Origin: Bacteriovoracaceae bacterium
GTDB lineage: Bacteria; Bdellovibrionota; UBA1018
Direction of reading: 5' to 3'
Assembly: GCA_947447665.1 (NCBI GenBank)
Contig: CANFJX010000002.1
Coordinates: 1-64,000, forward strand
DNA: 64,000 nt
This document shows, in pieces, positions 17,756 through 26,918 of the stretch. Both the position numbers and the translations under genes were made by a program. The first letter of the stretch is position 1. Each line of letters starts with the position of its first letter. The notes beneath the pieces were generated by a model that did no database searches, was not told the DNA's origin, and worked only from the letters and a program-made list of their open reading frames with translations.

Positions 17756-17784
17756 ATAGTACAAATTTGTCCAGGGAGTTTCAA
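17756..17784 (-). promoter_or_regulatory. Promoter of the 74-aa protein gene
   Basis: On the minus strand TTGAAA (17779-17784) and TACTAT (17756-17761) are separated by 17 bp. The predicted start leaves a leader of about 14 bases that includes AAGGGG. Confidence 0.55.
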
Positions 17785-17861
17785 TACCTGTCTCGACATT
17801 CCCTACTTAATACTCTGTGTTATTTATTTGAGGATTTGGATCCTGCAACAAGACCATTTTC

Positions 17862-17890
17862 TTGACCGCTATATTTTTCGACTATGATAT
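17862..17890 (+). promoter_or_regulatory. Promoter of the purine operon
   Basis: TTGACC (17862-17867), 17-bp spacer, TGATAT (17885-17890); an overlapping TATGAT at 17883-17888 is an alternative -10. The purC ATG is at 17903 without a Shine-Dalgarno, so the leader would be about five to eight bases. No riboswitch or leader structure fits between promoter and gene. Confidence 0.5.
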
Positions 17891-17902
17891 GGTCTGGCAC
17901 AT

Positions 17903-19084
17903 ATGATTACAAATCTGGATCGTGGATCGGTGAGGGATGTCATTGGCCCAGTACGTGCGGGGCACAACGAGGCGGTAGTATTAGAATTTTCTGATGCTTA
18001 TTCCGTTTTTGATTGGGGTAAGATGCCGGATCTGCTTCATCGTAAAGGGGAGGCCTTAGCTGCGCTCAGTGCTGATTTTTTTGAAAAGTTAGAGAAGCCA
18101 GAGACTTGGAAAGAGTTTTCTCGGTCCCCAGGTGCACTTGCCTTCCGTAAGGCGAATCGATTTGGTGGAATATTAAATGAGATCGGAGAAGAGCTTCAGT
18201 CGTCCGGTCTTCGAACTCATCTTCTTGGTTCGTTGGAGTCTGCGGGAGCGGGTGGGGAGATCAGTCCTAAAAAAGTGGATGAGGTGCGAGGTACGTTTCG
18301 TCACCTGGCCACAATCCCTGTTTCGGTAGTGAGACCTCGGATGACCTCAGTCTTGGGTCGGACCCTGCCTGATTATTATCCTACTAGAACGTCCCCTCTA
18401 CCTCGACTGGTTCCTCTTGCTGTCTATTTTCGGTTTGGTTGTACTGAGGGAAGTGGTCTCGTTGACCGAGTTGTCCACGATCCTAATTACTTATCCTCGC
18501 TGGGATTCAGTCACCTCAAGGCCGAGGTAGGGCAGAAGTGGGATTTCCCACTCGTTGAACTCTTCACTCAGCTCGAGTCGTCGGATCGTCCTGTTCTCTT
18601 GGCAGAGGCGCTTGCATTATCAGGAATATCGGCCGGACAACTGCAGGATCTTTTACTCAAAACGGCATGGATTTCGGCGCTTTTAAAACATCTCTGTGGT
18701 AAGCGTGGGTTTGAACTCACTGAAGGTAAACTGGAGTGGGCGCTTTCTGCCGAAGGAAAGTGCTTCTTAGTGGATGTCATTGGGCCCGACGAACTTTGTA
18801 TTTTCAAGGGTGGAGTACAAATTTCAAAGGAATTTCTACGGAACTACTATCGGAAAACCCGATGGTTCCAAGCTGTCGAGGCTGCAAAAGTCCAAGCCAA
18901 GGCACTGGGAAGTACTGATTGGAAGAAGATGGTTCACGAAGCTCCGCCCTCGTTGCCTTCTCAGCATAAAGAATTAGCGATTCAGTGTTATTTGTCTTTG
19001 GCTAATGAATTGACCGGTCGAAATTGGTTTCCTGATGCTTGGCCGCTCGAGCAAGTAGTGACCCGAATTCGCGAAGCTTCCTGA
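17903..19084 (+). CDS. purC: Phosphoribosylaminoimidazole-succinocarboxamide synthase, long form
   Basis: SAICAR synthetase joins aspartate to CAIR in purine synthesis. The N-terminal region has the family pattern VLEFSDAYSVFDWGKMPD followed by KGEALAALSADFF. The central part has SVVRPRMTS and VYFRFGCTEGSGLVDR, and later the metal/nucleotide part SAEGKCFLVDVIGPDEL. At 393 residues it is far longer than the roughly 240 residues of E. coli PurC. The additional sequence is spread through the protein and at the C-terminus, so this is a divergent long form. It heads the purC-purSL-purQ operon. The assignment rests on motif order and context. Confidence 0.82.
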   Translation: MITNLDRGSVRDVIGPVRAGHNEAVVLEFSDAYSVFDWGKMPDLLHRKGEALAALSADFFEKLEKPETWKEFSRSPGALAFRKANRFGGILNEIGEELQSSGLRTHLLGSLESAGAGGEISPKKVDEVRGTFRHLATIPVSVVRPRMTSVLGRTLPDYYPTRTSPLPRLVPLAVYFRFGCTEGSGLVDRVVHDPNYLSSLGFSHLKAEVGQKWDFPLVELFTQLESSDRPVLLAEALALSGISAGQLQDLLLKTAWISALLKHLCGKRGFELTEGKLEWALSAEGKCFLVDVIGPDELCIFKGGVQISKEFLRNYYRKTRWFQAVEAAKVQAKALGSTDWKKMVHEAPPSLPSQHKELAIQCYLSLANELTGRNWFPDAWPLEQVVTRIREAS

Positions 19085-19095
19085 AGGGAGGGGTT

Positions 19096-22000
19096 TTGTT
19101 CGCCAGAATTGAAATTGCAGTCCGTCCTGACTTAATCGACTCTACTGCTCAAGGTTTACTTAGAAGTATTGAGCTCATTTATCCGCAGTTGAGGAGTCAA
19201 ATTAGGTGGGCCAGGTATTTGGATATTTACTGGCTAGACCTTCCCGTGAGTCGCGAAGAGCTCATTCCCGCGCTTTCGGAGATTTGCTGGGATCGGGTTC
19301 TTCAATGGGTTTTTACTGGTAATCTGATGCCCGCTGCCGCAGGGAAGACGGGAGGTCTTCAGGATTTGATGGAGGTCGCTCCTTATCGCCCCGGGCGATT
19401 CTACGGCATTGAGCGACGATTTCGCTCCGGCGTGACGGACTGTAAATCTAAAAGTTTAATCGAGGCCCTGGAGATTGTTCTGGGCAAAAAGCTGACCCAG
19501 GCTCGAGCTTCGAGTGGAGGGCTCCTAGTCATGGAGGGTCCCAGTCTCGACGAGGATGCCCTGGCAAGAATTGCTCGAGATATTCTTTGCAATGAGACCC
19601 TCGAAACTTGGACGTTAGTTCCAGAAGATGGACTTAAGAAGAACGAACGGTTTCATCAGGAGCGCATTAAGTACGATTTACCTAAAGTGCAAACCCGCGG
19701 CTCTCAGGCTGTCGAGACTTTTGCCTTCGGTCAAATGAGCGAAGCTGAATTAGAAACTCTGAGTCAAAAGCGTCTTCTCGCTCTTAGCTTGAGAGAAATG
19801 AAGGCGATTCAGTCTTACTTCGAAGACCCCCAGGTGAAAGAAAAGCGCTCCGTGCTCGGTCTCGCGCAACCGACGGATGTCGAACTTGAAGTGATTGCGC
19901 AAACCTGGTCTGAGCACTGTAAACACAAGATTTTTAACGCTGAGGTTCGTCACGAAGGCCAGGTCATCGATGGTTTATTTAAGACCTTTATTGTCGGGAC
20001 GACTGAACAGATTAAAAAGCCATGGCTCCTCTCTGTTTTTAAAGACAACGGTGGGATTTGCGTTTTCGATGATGAGGATGCCTTTTGTGTGAAGGTAGAG
20101 ACTCATAACTCCTCCTCTGCTCTCGAGCCCTTCGGGGGCGGACTGACTGGGATGCTGGCAGTAAATCGAGATATTTTAGGATGCGGGCTGGGCGCAAAAC
20201 CAATCTTTAATACAGATGTGTTTTGTGTTGCTCCGCCTGATTACCGAGAGTCCTTGCCAGATCGAATTACACACCCGAGAAGAATTCTTAGCGGAATCAG
20301 AAGGGGAGTAGAGAACGGTAGTAATCAGAGCGGAATTCCTACCGTAAATGGTGCGCTCGTTTTTGATGAACGCTATCTCGGAAAGCCTCTGGTTTATTGC
20401 GGCAGCGGTGGCCTTATGCCTCGGATCAGTGCGGGTGAGCCTTGCGAAGTGAAAAAAGTGACTCCCGGAGATCGCATTTGTATGGTGGGCGGACGCGTGG
20501 GCAAGGATGGAATTCACGGCGCTACCTTTTCATCGCTTGCCTTTAGCGATCAGTCTCCGACTTCGGCAGTTCAGCTTGGGGACGTCATGACTCAGAAACG
20601 AATGGCGGACTTTCTCTTAGAGGCACGTGACCTTGGGCTCTATCGAGCCATTACGGACAATGGTGCTGGTGGACTTTCCTCATCGGTTGGGGAAATGGCT
20701 CTGCTCTCGGGCGGAGCTCTTTTGGACGTGAGTTTGATTAAAACCAAATATCTCGGCATAAAACCTTTTGAGTTGGTGGTCAGTGAGTCGCAAGAGCGAA
20801 TGACGGTAGCCGTGCCTCCGCTTCAGCTCTCTGGATTTTTGTCCCTCGCTGAGCGTCGAGGGGTAGAGGTCAGCGATCTTGGTGAGTTTAATGCAACTGG
20901 GAATTTCGAAATTTTTAATGGCCCGGTCCGAGTGGCCTGCTTGGGTCTCAAGTTCCTCCACGAAGGCGTTCCCCGAATGGAGTTAAACTCCCGGTGGACA
21001 CCTCCGGCTCAAATCCCCAGTGTTTCGTTGCCAGAGGAGAATGGAAACCGTGTTCTTGAATCATTTAAAAAGTTCGGTAATCCTGTTCTTCTTGATCTCA
21101 TGGCTCGACCTAATATCGCATCAAAGGAATGGTTGATCCGTCAGTATGATCACGAAGCTCAGGGAACTTCCGTGATTAAACCTTTGCACACGTCAGCCCC
21201 TGAGTCGGCGCGGGTTTGGAGTGGGCCTAATGATGCAGGTGTAATTAAGCCGAAGGTGACTTCGGATTTAGGAATTGCCGTGGGATGTGGAATACAGCCC
21301 AAACTTTCTGAGATCGACCCTTATTTAATGGCCCAGGCATCAGTCGATGAGGCAGTGAGAAACGTTCTTTGTGTGGGGGCCGAGTACGGCGCCCCGGAGT
21401 CAGTTCTTGCTCTGCTCGATAATTTTTGCTGGTCTGATCCAATTCATGACTCTGAGAAAATGGGGGCCTTGGTAAGAGCTTGCCAGGGTCTTCAGGACGC
21501 TGCAGTGGCCCTATCGACCCCGCTCATTTCGGGCAAAGACAGCATGAAAAATAATTATCAGGGCAAGCGCAAGGGAGAGTTGGTTTCGATTTCGGCTCCG
21601 CCTACGCTCTTGATTACAGCAGTGGCCAGGGTTGCAGATGTGAAGCAAGCCCGTACTGCTGATTTTAAATCGGCTGGCGACATTATTTATCTTCTCGGGC
21701 ATTCCGAATTTGGGACTCTTGGGTCAGAACTCAACTCGATGATCAGCCAGAGTCCTCAGTTCCAGCTCCTGACGGGAGAAGCTCGTGCAGGTAGACCTTC
21801 GTGGAGCTTGGCCCGCAAACTATATTCCTGGATGGGTGGATCTCAGGGTAAGCAACAATTCCGACTCAAATCCCTTCATGATGTCTCAGAGGGGGGGCTT
21901 CTGGTAGCCGTGGCAGAATGTTTGATTTCGCGGGGCTTGGGGGCCTCAGTTTGGCTGCCTTCTGGGCGAGATCCTTGGGAGGTTGCTTATGGAGAGGGGT

Positions 22001-22236
22001 TTCATGCCTTTGTGGGAAGTGTTGCCCCGGATGATGCTCCTGCTCTAGAGGCTGAGTGGGATGAGCTTGGAATACCGTTTCAAAGAGTTGGAAATGTAGA
22101 AACTCATGATCGGATGGAAATTTACCTTCGGGGTTCAGGTTCAACCACGACTCAGAGTGTTTATGGGAATTTGGTCTTCACAGCGACGATTCCTCAGCTT
22201 CGTTCCGCCTGGTCAAAGGAAGGGTACTGGGAATGA
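19096..22236 (+). CDS. purL: FGAM synthase with two fused PurS domains (PurS-PurS-PurL)
   Basis: This enzyme amidates FGAR to FGAM using ammonia and ATP. The N-terminal 220 residues hold two PurS-like ferredoxin folds: one starts FARIEIAVRPDLIDSTAQGL and the second FYGIERRFRSGVTDCKSKSL, each ending in an LCNETLETW- or CWDRVLQW-type strand. The PurL body follows with TWSEHCKHKIF, KVETHNSSSALEPFGGG, GRVGKDGIHGATFSS and the second AIRS-like half (GKDSMKNNY). The frame opens upstream inside purC, but TTG at 19096 with GGGAGG just before it fits best, giving 1046 residues. There is no glutaminase domain; that function should come from PurQ, whose ATG overlaps the stop (ATGA). Confidence 0.9.
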   Translation: MFARIEIAVRPDLIDSTAQGLLRSIELIYPQLRSQIRWARYLDIYWLDLPVSREELIPALSEICWDRVLQWVFTGNLMPAAAGKTGGLQDLMEVAPYRPGRFYGIERRFRSGVTDCKSKSLIEALEIVLGKKLTQARASSGGLLVMEGPSLDEDALARIARDILCNETLETWTLVPEDGLKKNERFHQERIKYDLPKVQTRGSQAVETFAFGQMSEAELETLSQKRLLALSLREMKAIQSYFEDPQVKEKRSVLGLAQPTDVELEVIAQTWSEHCKHKIFNAEVRHEGQVIDGLFKTFIVGTTEQIKKPWLLSVFKDNGGICVFDDEDAFCVKVETHNSSSALEPFGGGLTGMLAVNRDILGCGLGAKPIFNTDVFCVAPPDYRESLPDRITHPRRILSGIRRGVENGSNQSGIPTVNGALVFDERYLGKPLVYCGSGGLMPRISAGEPCEVKKVTPGDRICMVGGRVGKDGIHGATFSSLAFSDQSPTSAVQLGDVMTQKRMADFLLEARDLGLYRAITDNGAGGLSSSVGEMALLSGGALLDVSLIKTKYLGIKPFELVVSESQERMTVAVPPLQLSGFLSLAERRGVEVSDLGEFNATGNFEIFNGPVRVACLGLKFLHEGVPRMELNSRWTPPAQIPSVSLPEENGNRVLESFKKFGNPVLLDLMARPNIASKEWLIRQYDHEAQGTSVIKPLHTSAPESARVWSGPNDAGVIKPKVTSDLGIAVGCGIQPKLSEIDPYLMAQASVDEAVRNVLCVGAEYGAPESVLALLDNFCWSDPIHDSEKMGALVRACQGLQDAAVALSTPLISGKDSMKNNYQGKRKGELVSISAPPTLLITAVARVADVKQARTADFKSAGDIIYLLGHSEFGTLGSELNSMISQSPQFQLLTGEARAGRPSWSLARKLYSWMGGSQGKQQFRLKSLHDVSEGGLLVAVAECLISRGLGASVWLPSGRDPWEVAYGEGFHAFVGSVAPDDAPALEAEWDELGIPFQRVGNVETHDRMEIYLRGSGSTTTQSVYGNLVFTATIPQLRSAWSKEGYWE

Positions 22237-22988
22237 AACCTCAAAATCCAAGAGTAATCGTGATCACTGGAGATGGAATTCTAGGTGAACAAGAGACGGC
22301 TCAAGCGTTTCGTTTGGCTAAGTTTGATGTAGAAATTCGACACCTGAACGACCTCATTCAGGAAAAATTGGGAATGGATGAACTCTGCCGAAGGTACTCG
22401 GCGATCGCCTTCCCAGGCGGATTTTCTTTTGGCGACGATCTGGGCGCAGGCAAGATTCTAGCCCTGAAGCTGGTCTATCAACTCGGCTGGGATTTGCCAA
22501 CCTATGCCTCTCGTGGCGGTTTAGTGATTGGAATAGCCAATGGGTTTCAGGCTCTCATTCGAATGGGGATCTTTGGAAAAGATATTTCAATTACCAATAA
22601 TTCCATTGGGAAGTTTATGGCTCTCTGGACCAAGGTCACCCCTGTGGGGAATCGTTGTGTTTGGCTGAGGGGAATAGGGACCATTGATTTGCCCATCCGT
22701 CATGCTGAGGGGCGGATCGTGATCGGGGCTTCCAGGAGGGCGGAAACGCTTGCGAAGATGGAGCGCCTGGGGATGACCTGCTTGAAGTATGAGGGAAATC
22801 CAGTGGGAAGTGATGAAAATCTAGCTGGACTTTGCGATGCGACGGGCCGAATTTTGGGTCTCATGCCTCATCCCGAGGGCTATGTGCGCGGCACTGCTCA
22901 TCCGGAGTGGACCGCTCACCGAGGTCGTGCAGGAGCCCCGGGGATGGGACTCACTTTATTTGAAAATGCGTTTCGTGAGGCCATGTAG
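22233..22988 (+). CDS. purQ: PurQ-like glutamine amidotransferase lacking the catalytic cysteine
   Basis: PurQ normally hydrolyses glutamine and channels ammonia to PurL. The 251-aa protein has the class I amidotransferase layout: FPGGFSFGDDLGAGK, the nucleophile elbow, and the MPHPEGY motif that carries His and Glu of the triad. At the elbow it reads LVIGIANGFQAL where active PurQ has GxCNGFQ. The codon at 22536-22538 is GCC, so residue 102 is Ala, not Cys. Several neighbouring positions also differ, for example GDGILGEQE replaces the usual PGSNC at the N-terminus. It is translationally coupled to purL. The protein may be a structural partner only, with PurL using free ammonia. Confidence 0.85.
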   Translation: MKPQNPRVIVITGDGILGEQETAQAFRLAKFDVEIRHLNDLIQEKLGMDELCRRYSAIAFPGGFSFGDDLGAGKILALKLVYQLGWDLPTYASRGGLVIGIANGFQALIRMGIFGKDISITNNSIGKFMALWTKVTPVGNRCVWLRGIGTIDLPIRHAEGRIVIGASRRAETLAKMERLGMTCLKYEGNPVGSDENLAGLCDATGRILGLMPHPEGYVRGTAHPEWTAHRGRAGAPGMGLTLFENAFREAM

Positions 22989-23007
22989 GGACTGGGTGGT
23001 GCTTCCG

Positions 23008-24018
23008 TTACTCGCGAGTTTCAAAGACTGTCATGACCCCGAAATGGTCTGATAAAAATCGGGGGTTGTTTTTTGTTTCTTGAAGGGCATGATCGAAAAT
23101 CAGTCCCGAAGAGCTGACCCGAATATCGGATTGATTACGATTAATTAAAATATAATCAGAATAGAGACTTGGGTCTTTTTTAAAGTGCCCGTGGCTCACA
23201 TAGCTATTGAGATCTCGGTCATAGGTATAAGCCTTTTCCCTCTCAGGGTGACCTTCGTGAAAGGTATCGACATAGGGCTCATTGCTCAGCGAGTGAAAAC
23301 TCGTGAGCTGGGCATAGAATGGTACTGGGTGTTCGTGGGAATAATCTCCAGTTTTTTCATTCCATTGAAAGGGGTGGAAATTTAAATCACCAGCAATCAC
23401 CTGGACGGGGTTGTTGCGGGTTTCTCTGGTAAACTGCAGGAGTTCTTGTCCCTGCTCTTCCAGGCTCAGCATTTGTTTCGCATTCCACTCATGCTTTTTA
23501 GAGTCAAAAGATACCGCTCCCAGGTGAACGTTATAGAAATCGATCCAACCTAGGTTGGGCAGATTCACCTCAAAGTAGATCACTCCTTTTGCAGCAAAGT
23601 ATTCGTCCATTCGGGTATAGCAAGAGAAGGGATGAGTGATCGCAGGTTCTCGAATCTCGAACCTTGAAAAGACAATGAGCCCGTTTCCTAAGGCGCCCTG
23701 GCCACAACCGCTCCCTCTCCTGCGATTCCCGTTGGATCGGGCTGAGAAGGGATAACCTTTTTTTGCCATCTGCGTGATTAGGAAGTTCTGATCATTCAGG
23801 GTCCAGACTTCCTGGAGTGCAATAATATCTGCATCCGAGGATGCCAACAGGGGAGGCATTTGGTGTTTTCTTGATTGGCTATCTTGGGAGATGCCCAAAA
23901 TCGAAGGAAGGAGCCAAGAATTAAAAGTGAGCACTTTAAATGACCCGGCCCAGGCGAAGTTCTGATGAGATGAAAAAAATAGAAAAAAATAAACAATCAA
24001 AGAACGAACTCGACTCAT
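23008..24018 (-). CDS. Secreted endonuclease/exonuclease/phosphatase-family hydrolase
   Basis: This is a metal-dependent phosphodiesterase of the EEP superfamily (DNase I, neutral sphingomyelinase, phosphatases). The signal peptide is clear: a hydrophobic core VRSLIVYFFLFFSS and cleavage after AWA-G. Catalytic motifs are in order: VLTFNSWLL, DADIIALQEVW, the His/Asn region NVHLG, VIAGDLNFHP and the closing FLSDHFGVM. The GDLNFHP and SDHFGV spacing is like secreted neutral sphingomyelinases. The ATG at 24018 is chosen because a GGGGG Shine-Dalgarno lies six bases upstream and the protein then starts with the signal peptide. A sphingomyelinase or DNase role is possible; the substrate is not known. 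Confidence 0.8.
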   Translation of the reverse strand: MSRVRSLIVYFFLFFSSHQNFAWAGSFKVLTFNSWLLPSILGISQDSQSRKHQMPPLLASSDADIIALQEVWTLNDQNFLITQMAKKGYPFSARSNGNRRRGSGCGQGALGNGLIVFSRFEIREPAITHPFSCYTRMDEYFAAKGVIYFEVNLPNLGWIDFYNVHLGAVSFDSKKHEWNAKQMLSLEEQGQELLQFTRETRNNPVQVIAGDLNFHPFQWNEKTGDYSHEHPVPFYAQLTSFHSLSNEPYVDTFHEGHPEREKAYTYDRDLNSYVSHGHFKKDPSLYSDYILINRNQSDIRVSSSGLIFDHALQETKNNPRFLSDHFGVMTVFETRE

Positions 24019-24160
24019 AGGTATCCCCCGATAACTAAACCTGAGGTAGAGTAAAGCACATACCTCGCGGTATGTGCAAAACATGGCAGCTCTTCCTTGT
24101 TTTTTCAAGTGATTATTATGAGAATACGAGATCCATTTTGAGCTGCATTCTTAACAGAAC

Positions 24161-24190
24161 TTGATTTTCCAATCCTCAATCCGGTACAAC
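24161..24190 (+). promoter_or_regulatory. Candidate leaderless promoter of addB
   Basis: TTGATT (24161-24166), 18-bp spacer, TACAAC (24185-24190); the addB ATG at 24199 is eight bases beyond the -10 box and has no Shine-Dalgarno. Confidence 0.4.
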
Positions 24191-24198
24191 CTTTTCCT

Positions 24199-26913
24199 AT
24201 GGCCTCACTCGAGTATCCAACAGGTCGTCGATTCGACCTCCGCTTTCTTGCTTCGATCACGGGTCTTAGACCGCAGACTTGGCTCTGTGTGGGCTCTGGG
24301 TACTCTCGAGAGGACTTCAAGGCGTTGATTTTATCTCAAGGCAAAGGCTTCGTTGCGGATGCCGTAACGACACCCCAAGAGCTTTGCCTGAAGGTCCTTG
24401 ATCTTCCCAAGGATCGCGTTTTAAATGCTTCTGCTCGAGAAGAGTTGCTTCGAATGCTCCTGGCCGAAAAAAGAATCATGGCAACCCTTGGGGAGATGAA
24501 GAAAATCCGTCGGCAGAGAAACTTTGTCAAAACCCTGGATGCAGCCATCCAGGGCGGGCGCCTTGCTTTTGCTCATTCTCAAGAAGAGGAAGTCTATCTC
24601 GAGCGCCTCAGTCAGACTCTAGGAGAGCAACCACTTCGCCGAGAACTTCAAGCTTTCTCGAGTGCTTATGAGGCTTGGATGGAGGCCTCGGAATGGTGGG
24701 ATTTACCGCTCCTTCTTAAGCGAGCTACCAAACGATTGCGAGAAGAAGGGTGGCCCACCAGCGTGAGGCGACCTGGTGAAATTTTGATTGCTTCGGCCCA
24801 AACCCCAGAAAGTCTGGAGAGGGAGTTTTGGGACGTCCTCAGGACTCAAGTTGAGGTCAATCCGCTTGACTTAGGGCCGATCGAGGGCACTGAGGCCGGA
24901 TCTTCAGATCCGCATTTTTCCTGGCAACGCTGGCACACTCTGGATGATGCGGCAGAGTATTTTGCCGATCAGATTTTGAGTGAAGGGAGTGTTAGGACTT
25001 CTAATTTTGATCATCACGCCATTTTAATCCCCGATATCCCTGGGGTCCGGCGATCCTTGCGACGGGCTTTAGAGATGCGGGGTATCCCCCTTGCGGAGAC
25101 TCGCGATCCGACTCAAGTCAAAGCGGATGAGACCCTTAAAATGGGACTACTTCCTTTGCAAGTGGTGGGTCGAAATTTCGAGAGAGCTAAAGTGATTTCA
25201 TGGCTGAGAGAATGGGGGACTGACGCACTCGACCAACTTCCAGCCTGGATCGGAGAGATTCATTCGCGGGGGATTCGAGCAGGGATGAGAGCGTATCAGG
25301 GCGGAGTTTTGGAGGGTCTCTATCCCAGGCTTGAATCCCTACAGCAAACATTGGGCGGACGAAAAACATGTAGAGAGCTCAGCGAAGAGCACCTCAAGAT
25401 TTTGAGAACCCAGCGGGACGGGATCCCTCGTCTGGCTCAGTCGATTCCTTTCTTTGAATCGATTTGGAAGTCTCTATTAGATGATCAAGAGCGCATTGGC
25501 CAAGAAAACCGAAAGGCCCCCTTGCTTTATTGGATGGAGCGCTTGCAGAGTCAATTGGGGGAGGCCTCCCCACCTGTTGAGCCCTTGAAGCCGCGTGAAG
25601 GAGTGAGGCTTTACCGCCTTCAGCAAGCCCCGGTGATTGCTGCCCAACATGTTTGGCTCTTTGGGGTCCCGCCTCGTTGGTTGGGGGGTGAGGGGATCGG
25701 CGATCTCTGGTTTTCCGAGCGAGATCGTGAAATTCTATCCAGCGAATTTGCACTGCGCTCGCGGATTCAGGTGAGAGAAGAGCGACTTCGAGTTCTGCAG
25801 GGTTGGTTGAAAAGTGCTCAAAAATTGACCGTTTTGGAGGCAGAGTTTGACTCGGGTGGGAGAGAGCGCGAATCGTTGCTGCCTGGTATCAAAGAGTTGG
25901 GGCAATATCTCCAGATGGAACTTCCTGGTGCCCCTGAGCTTCGAGGGGCTCATCCCAGAACGCTCCAAAGTTACTCAGCGGTTCGATCGACTCAACCCAC
26001 TCAAATCCAATTGGTACCTCTGAGTCCTTCCGTGACGGGCCAGCCTATTGAATTGAGTGCGACTCTGGTCGATCGATACAGCAGGTGCGGATTTCAGGCT
26101 TTGGCTTTTCACCGCTGGAAGCTTAAGGATGTTCGCGAGCCGGGGACAGAGCTTTGGCCCGATGTTCGCGGGACTTTGCTTCATGATGCAGTAAGAATCC
26201 TGATGCTGTCGCGCAGCTCCTCTGGGCATTTTGCCGTGCTACCGGCGGAGGCTCTGGAGCAAGCCTGGCGTCGTCAGCGTCCCCTGGGTTTGATCCGAAC
26301 TCAGCGTGTCGAGAATTACGTTCGCGCGCGTATGGTGAAGGTTTTGGAGGTGTTTTGCGAAAAAGAGCGTGAGTATTTTATCAAGTCTCAAACGCGAGCG
26401 ATTAGTCTAGATGATCTCACGCTTCGGTTGAGGTACCCTAACTTCTCGTTGAGGGGAAAACCAGATCGAATCGATCAAAATGAACAGGGTTTGTTGATTA
26501 TTGATTATAAAAGCGCAGGGACAGTTCCTCATGGTCAAGAGATTTTAGAAAATGGCTATCGCCTTCAGTTGCCATTCTATGCAGTGGCTGCGGCTCATCA
26601 GTTGCAGCAAGAAGTCTTGGGAGTGCAATTTGTTGAGCTGGATCCCAAGGGGGGGAGAAAAAGTGGCATCCTCTTTCAAGAGTTCAACGGCAAGGAGCCA
26701 GGCAAACTCACCCAGCTTCGATCTAACTCGAAGAGTCTATTCTCCGGTTCTCGAGAGGATATTTGGCATAATCTCGAGCAGGAGTTAGTTCGAACTGCTG
26801 AGGCTTATGTGGCCGGACGCTTCGAGGCCCGACCGCGATTGACACCAGCCTCTAAGGAGTGCGGTTCTTGTCGAGTTGGAGACCTCTGCGGCGTGAAAAG
26901 AAGGACGGAATAA
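24199..26913 (+). CDS. addB: AddB-like recombination nuclease subunit
   Basis: This is the second subunit of an AddAB-type double-strand-break resection complex. The 904-aa protein has a degenerate helicase-like body without a recognisable Walker A motif and a C-terminal PD-(D/E)XK nuclease. Nuclease motifs are complete: RYSRCGFQ (first Fe-S Cys), GTLLHDAVR, GKPDRIDQNEQGLLIIDYKSA (Asp and DxK), RLQLPFYAV, and the last three cysteines in CGSCRVGDLC. The four cysteines should hold an Fe-S cluster, as in known AddB. The addA gene starts five bases after its stop. The AddB call is sound; the overall sequence is divergent. Confidence 0.87.
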   Translation: MASLEYPTGRRFDLRFLASITGLRPQTWLCVGSGYSREDFKALILSQGKGFVADAVTTPQELCLKVLDLPKDRVLNASAREELLRMLLAEKRIMATLGEMKKIRRQRNFVKTLDAAIQGGRLAFAHSQEEEVYLERLSQTLGEQPLRRELQAFSSAYEAWMEASEWWDLPLLLKRATKRLREEGWPTSVRRPGEILIASAQTPESLEREFWDVLRTQVEVNPLDLGPIEGTEAGSSDPHFSWQRWHTLDDAAEYFADQILSEGSVRTSNFDHHAILIPDIPGVRRSLRRALEMRGIPLAETRDPTQVKADETLKMGLLPLQVVGRNFERAKVISWLREWGTDALDQLPAWIGEIHSRGIRAGMRAYQGGVLEGLYPRLESLQQTLGGRKTCRELSEEHLKILRTQRDGIPRLAQSIPFFESIWKSLLDDQERIGQENRKAPLLYWMERLQSQLGEASPPVEPLKPREGVRLYRLQQAPVIAAQHVWLFGVPPRWLGGEGIGDLWFSERDREILSSEFALRSRIQVREERLRVLQGWLKSAQKLTVLEAEFDSGGRERESLLPGIKELGQYLQMELPGAPELRGAHPRTLQSYSAVRSTQPTQIQLVPLSPSVTGQPIELSATLVDRYSRCGFQALAFHRWKLKDVREPGTELWPDVRGTLLHDAVRILMLSRSSSGHFAVLPAEALEQAWRRQRPLGLIRTQRVENYVRARMVKVLEVFCEKEREYFIKSQTRAISLDDLTLRLRYPNFSLRGKPDRIDQNEQGLLIIDYKSAGTVPHGQEILENGYRLQLPFYAVAAAHQLQQEVLGVQFVELDPKGGRKSGILFQEFNGKEPGKLTQLRSNSKSLFSGSREDIWHNLEQELVRTAEAYVAGRFEARPRLTPASKECGSCRVGDLCGVKRRTE

Positions 26914-26918
26914 GGTTT

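Noticed and set aside
19039..19095. Longer N-terminus of PurL beginning inside purC
   Set aside because: The extra residues overlap purC and do not belong to PurS; TTG at 19096 has a ribosome site just before it.
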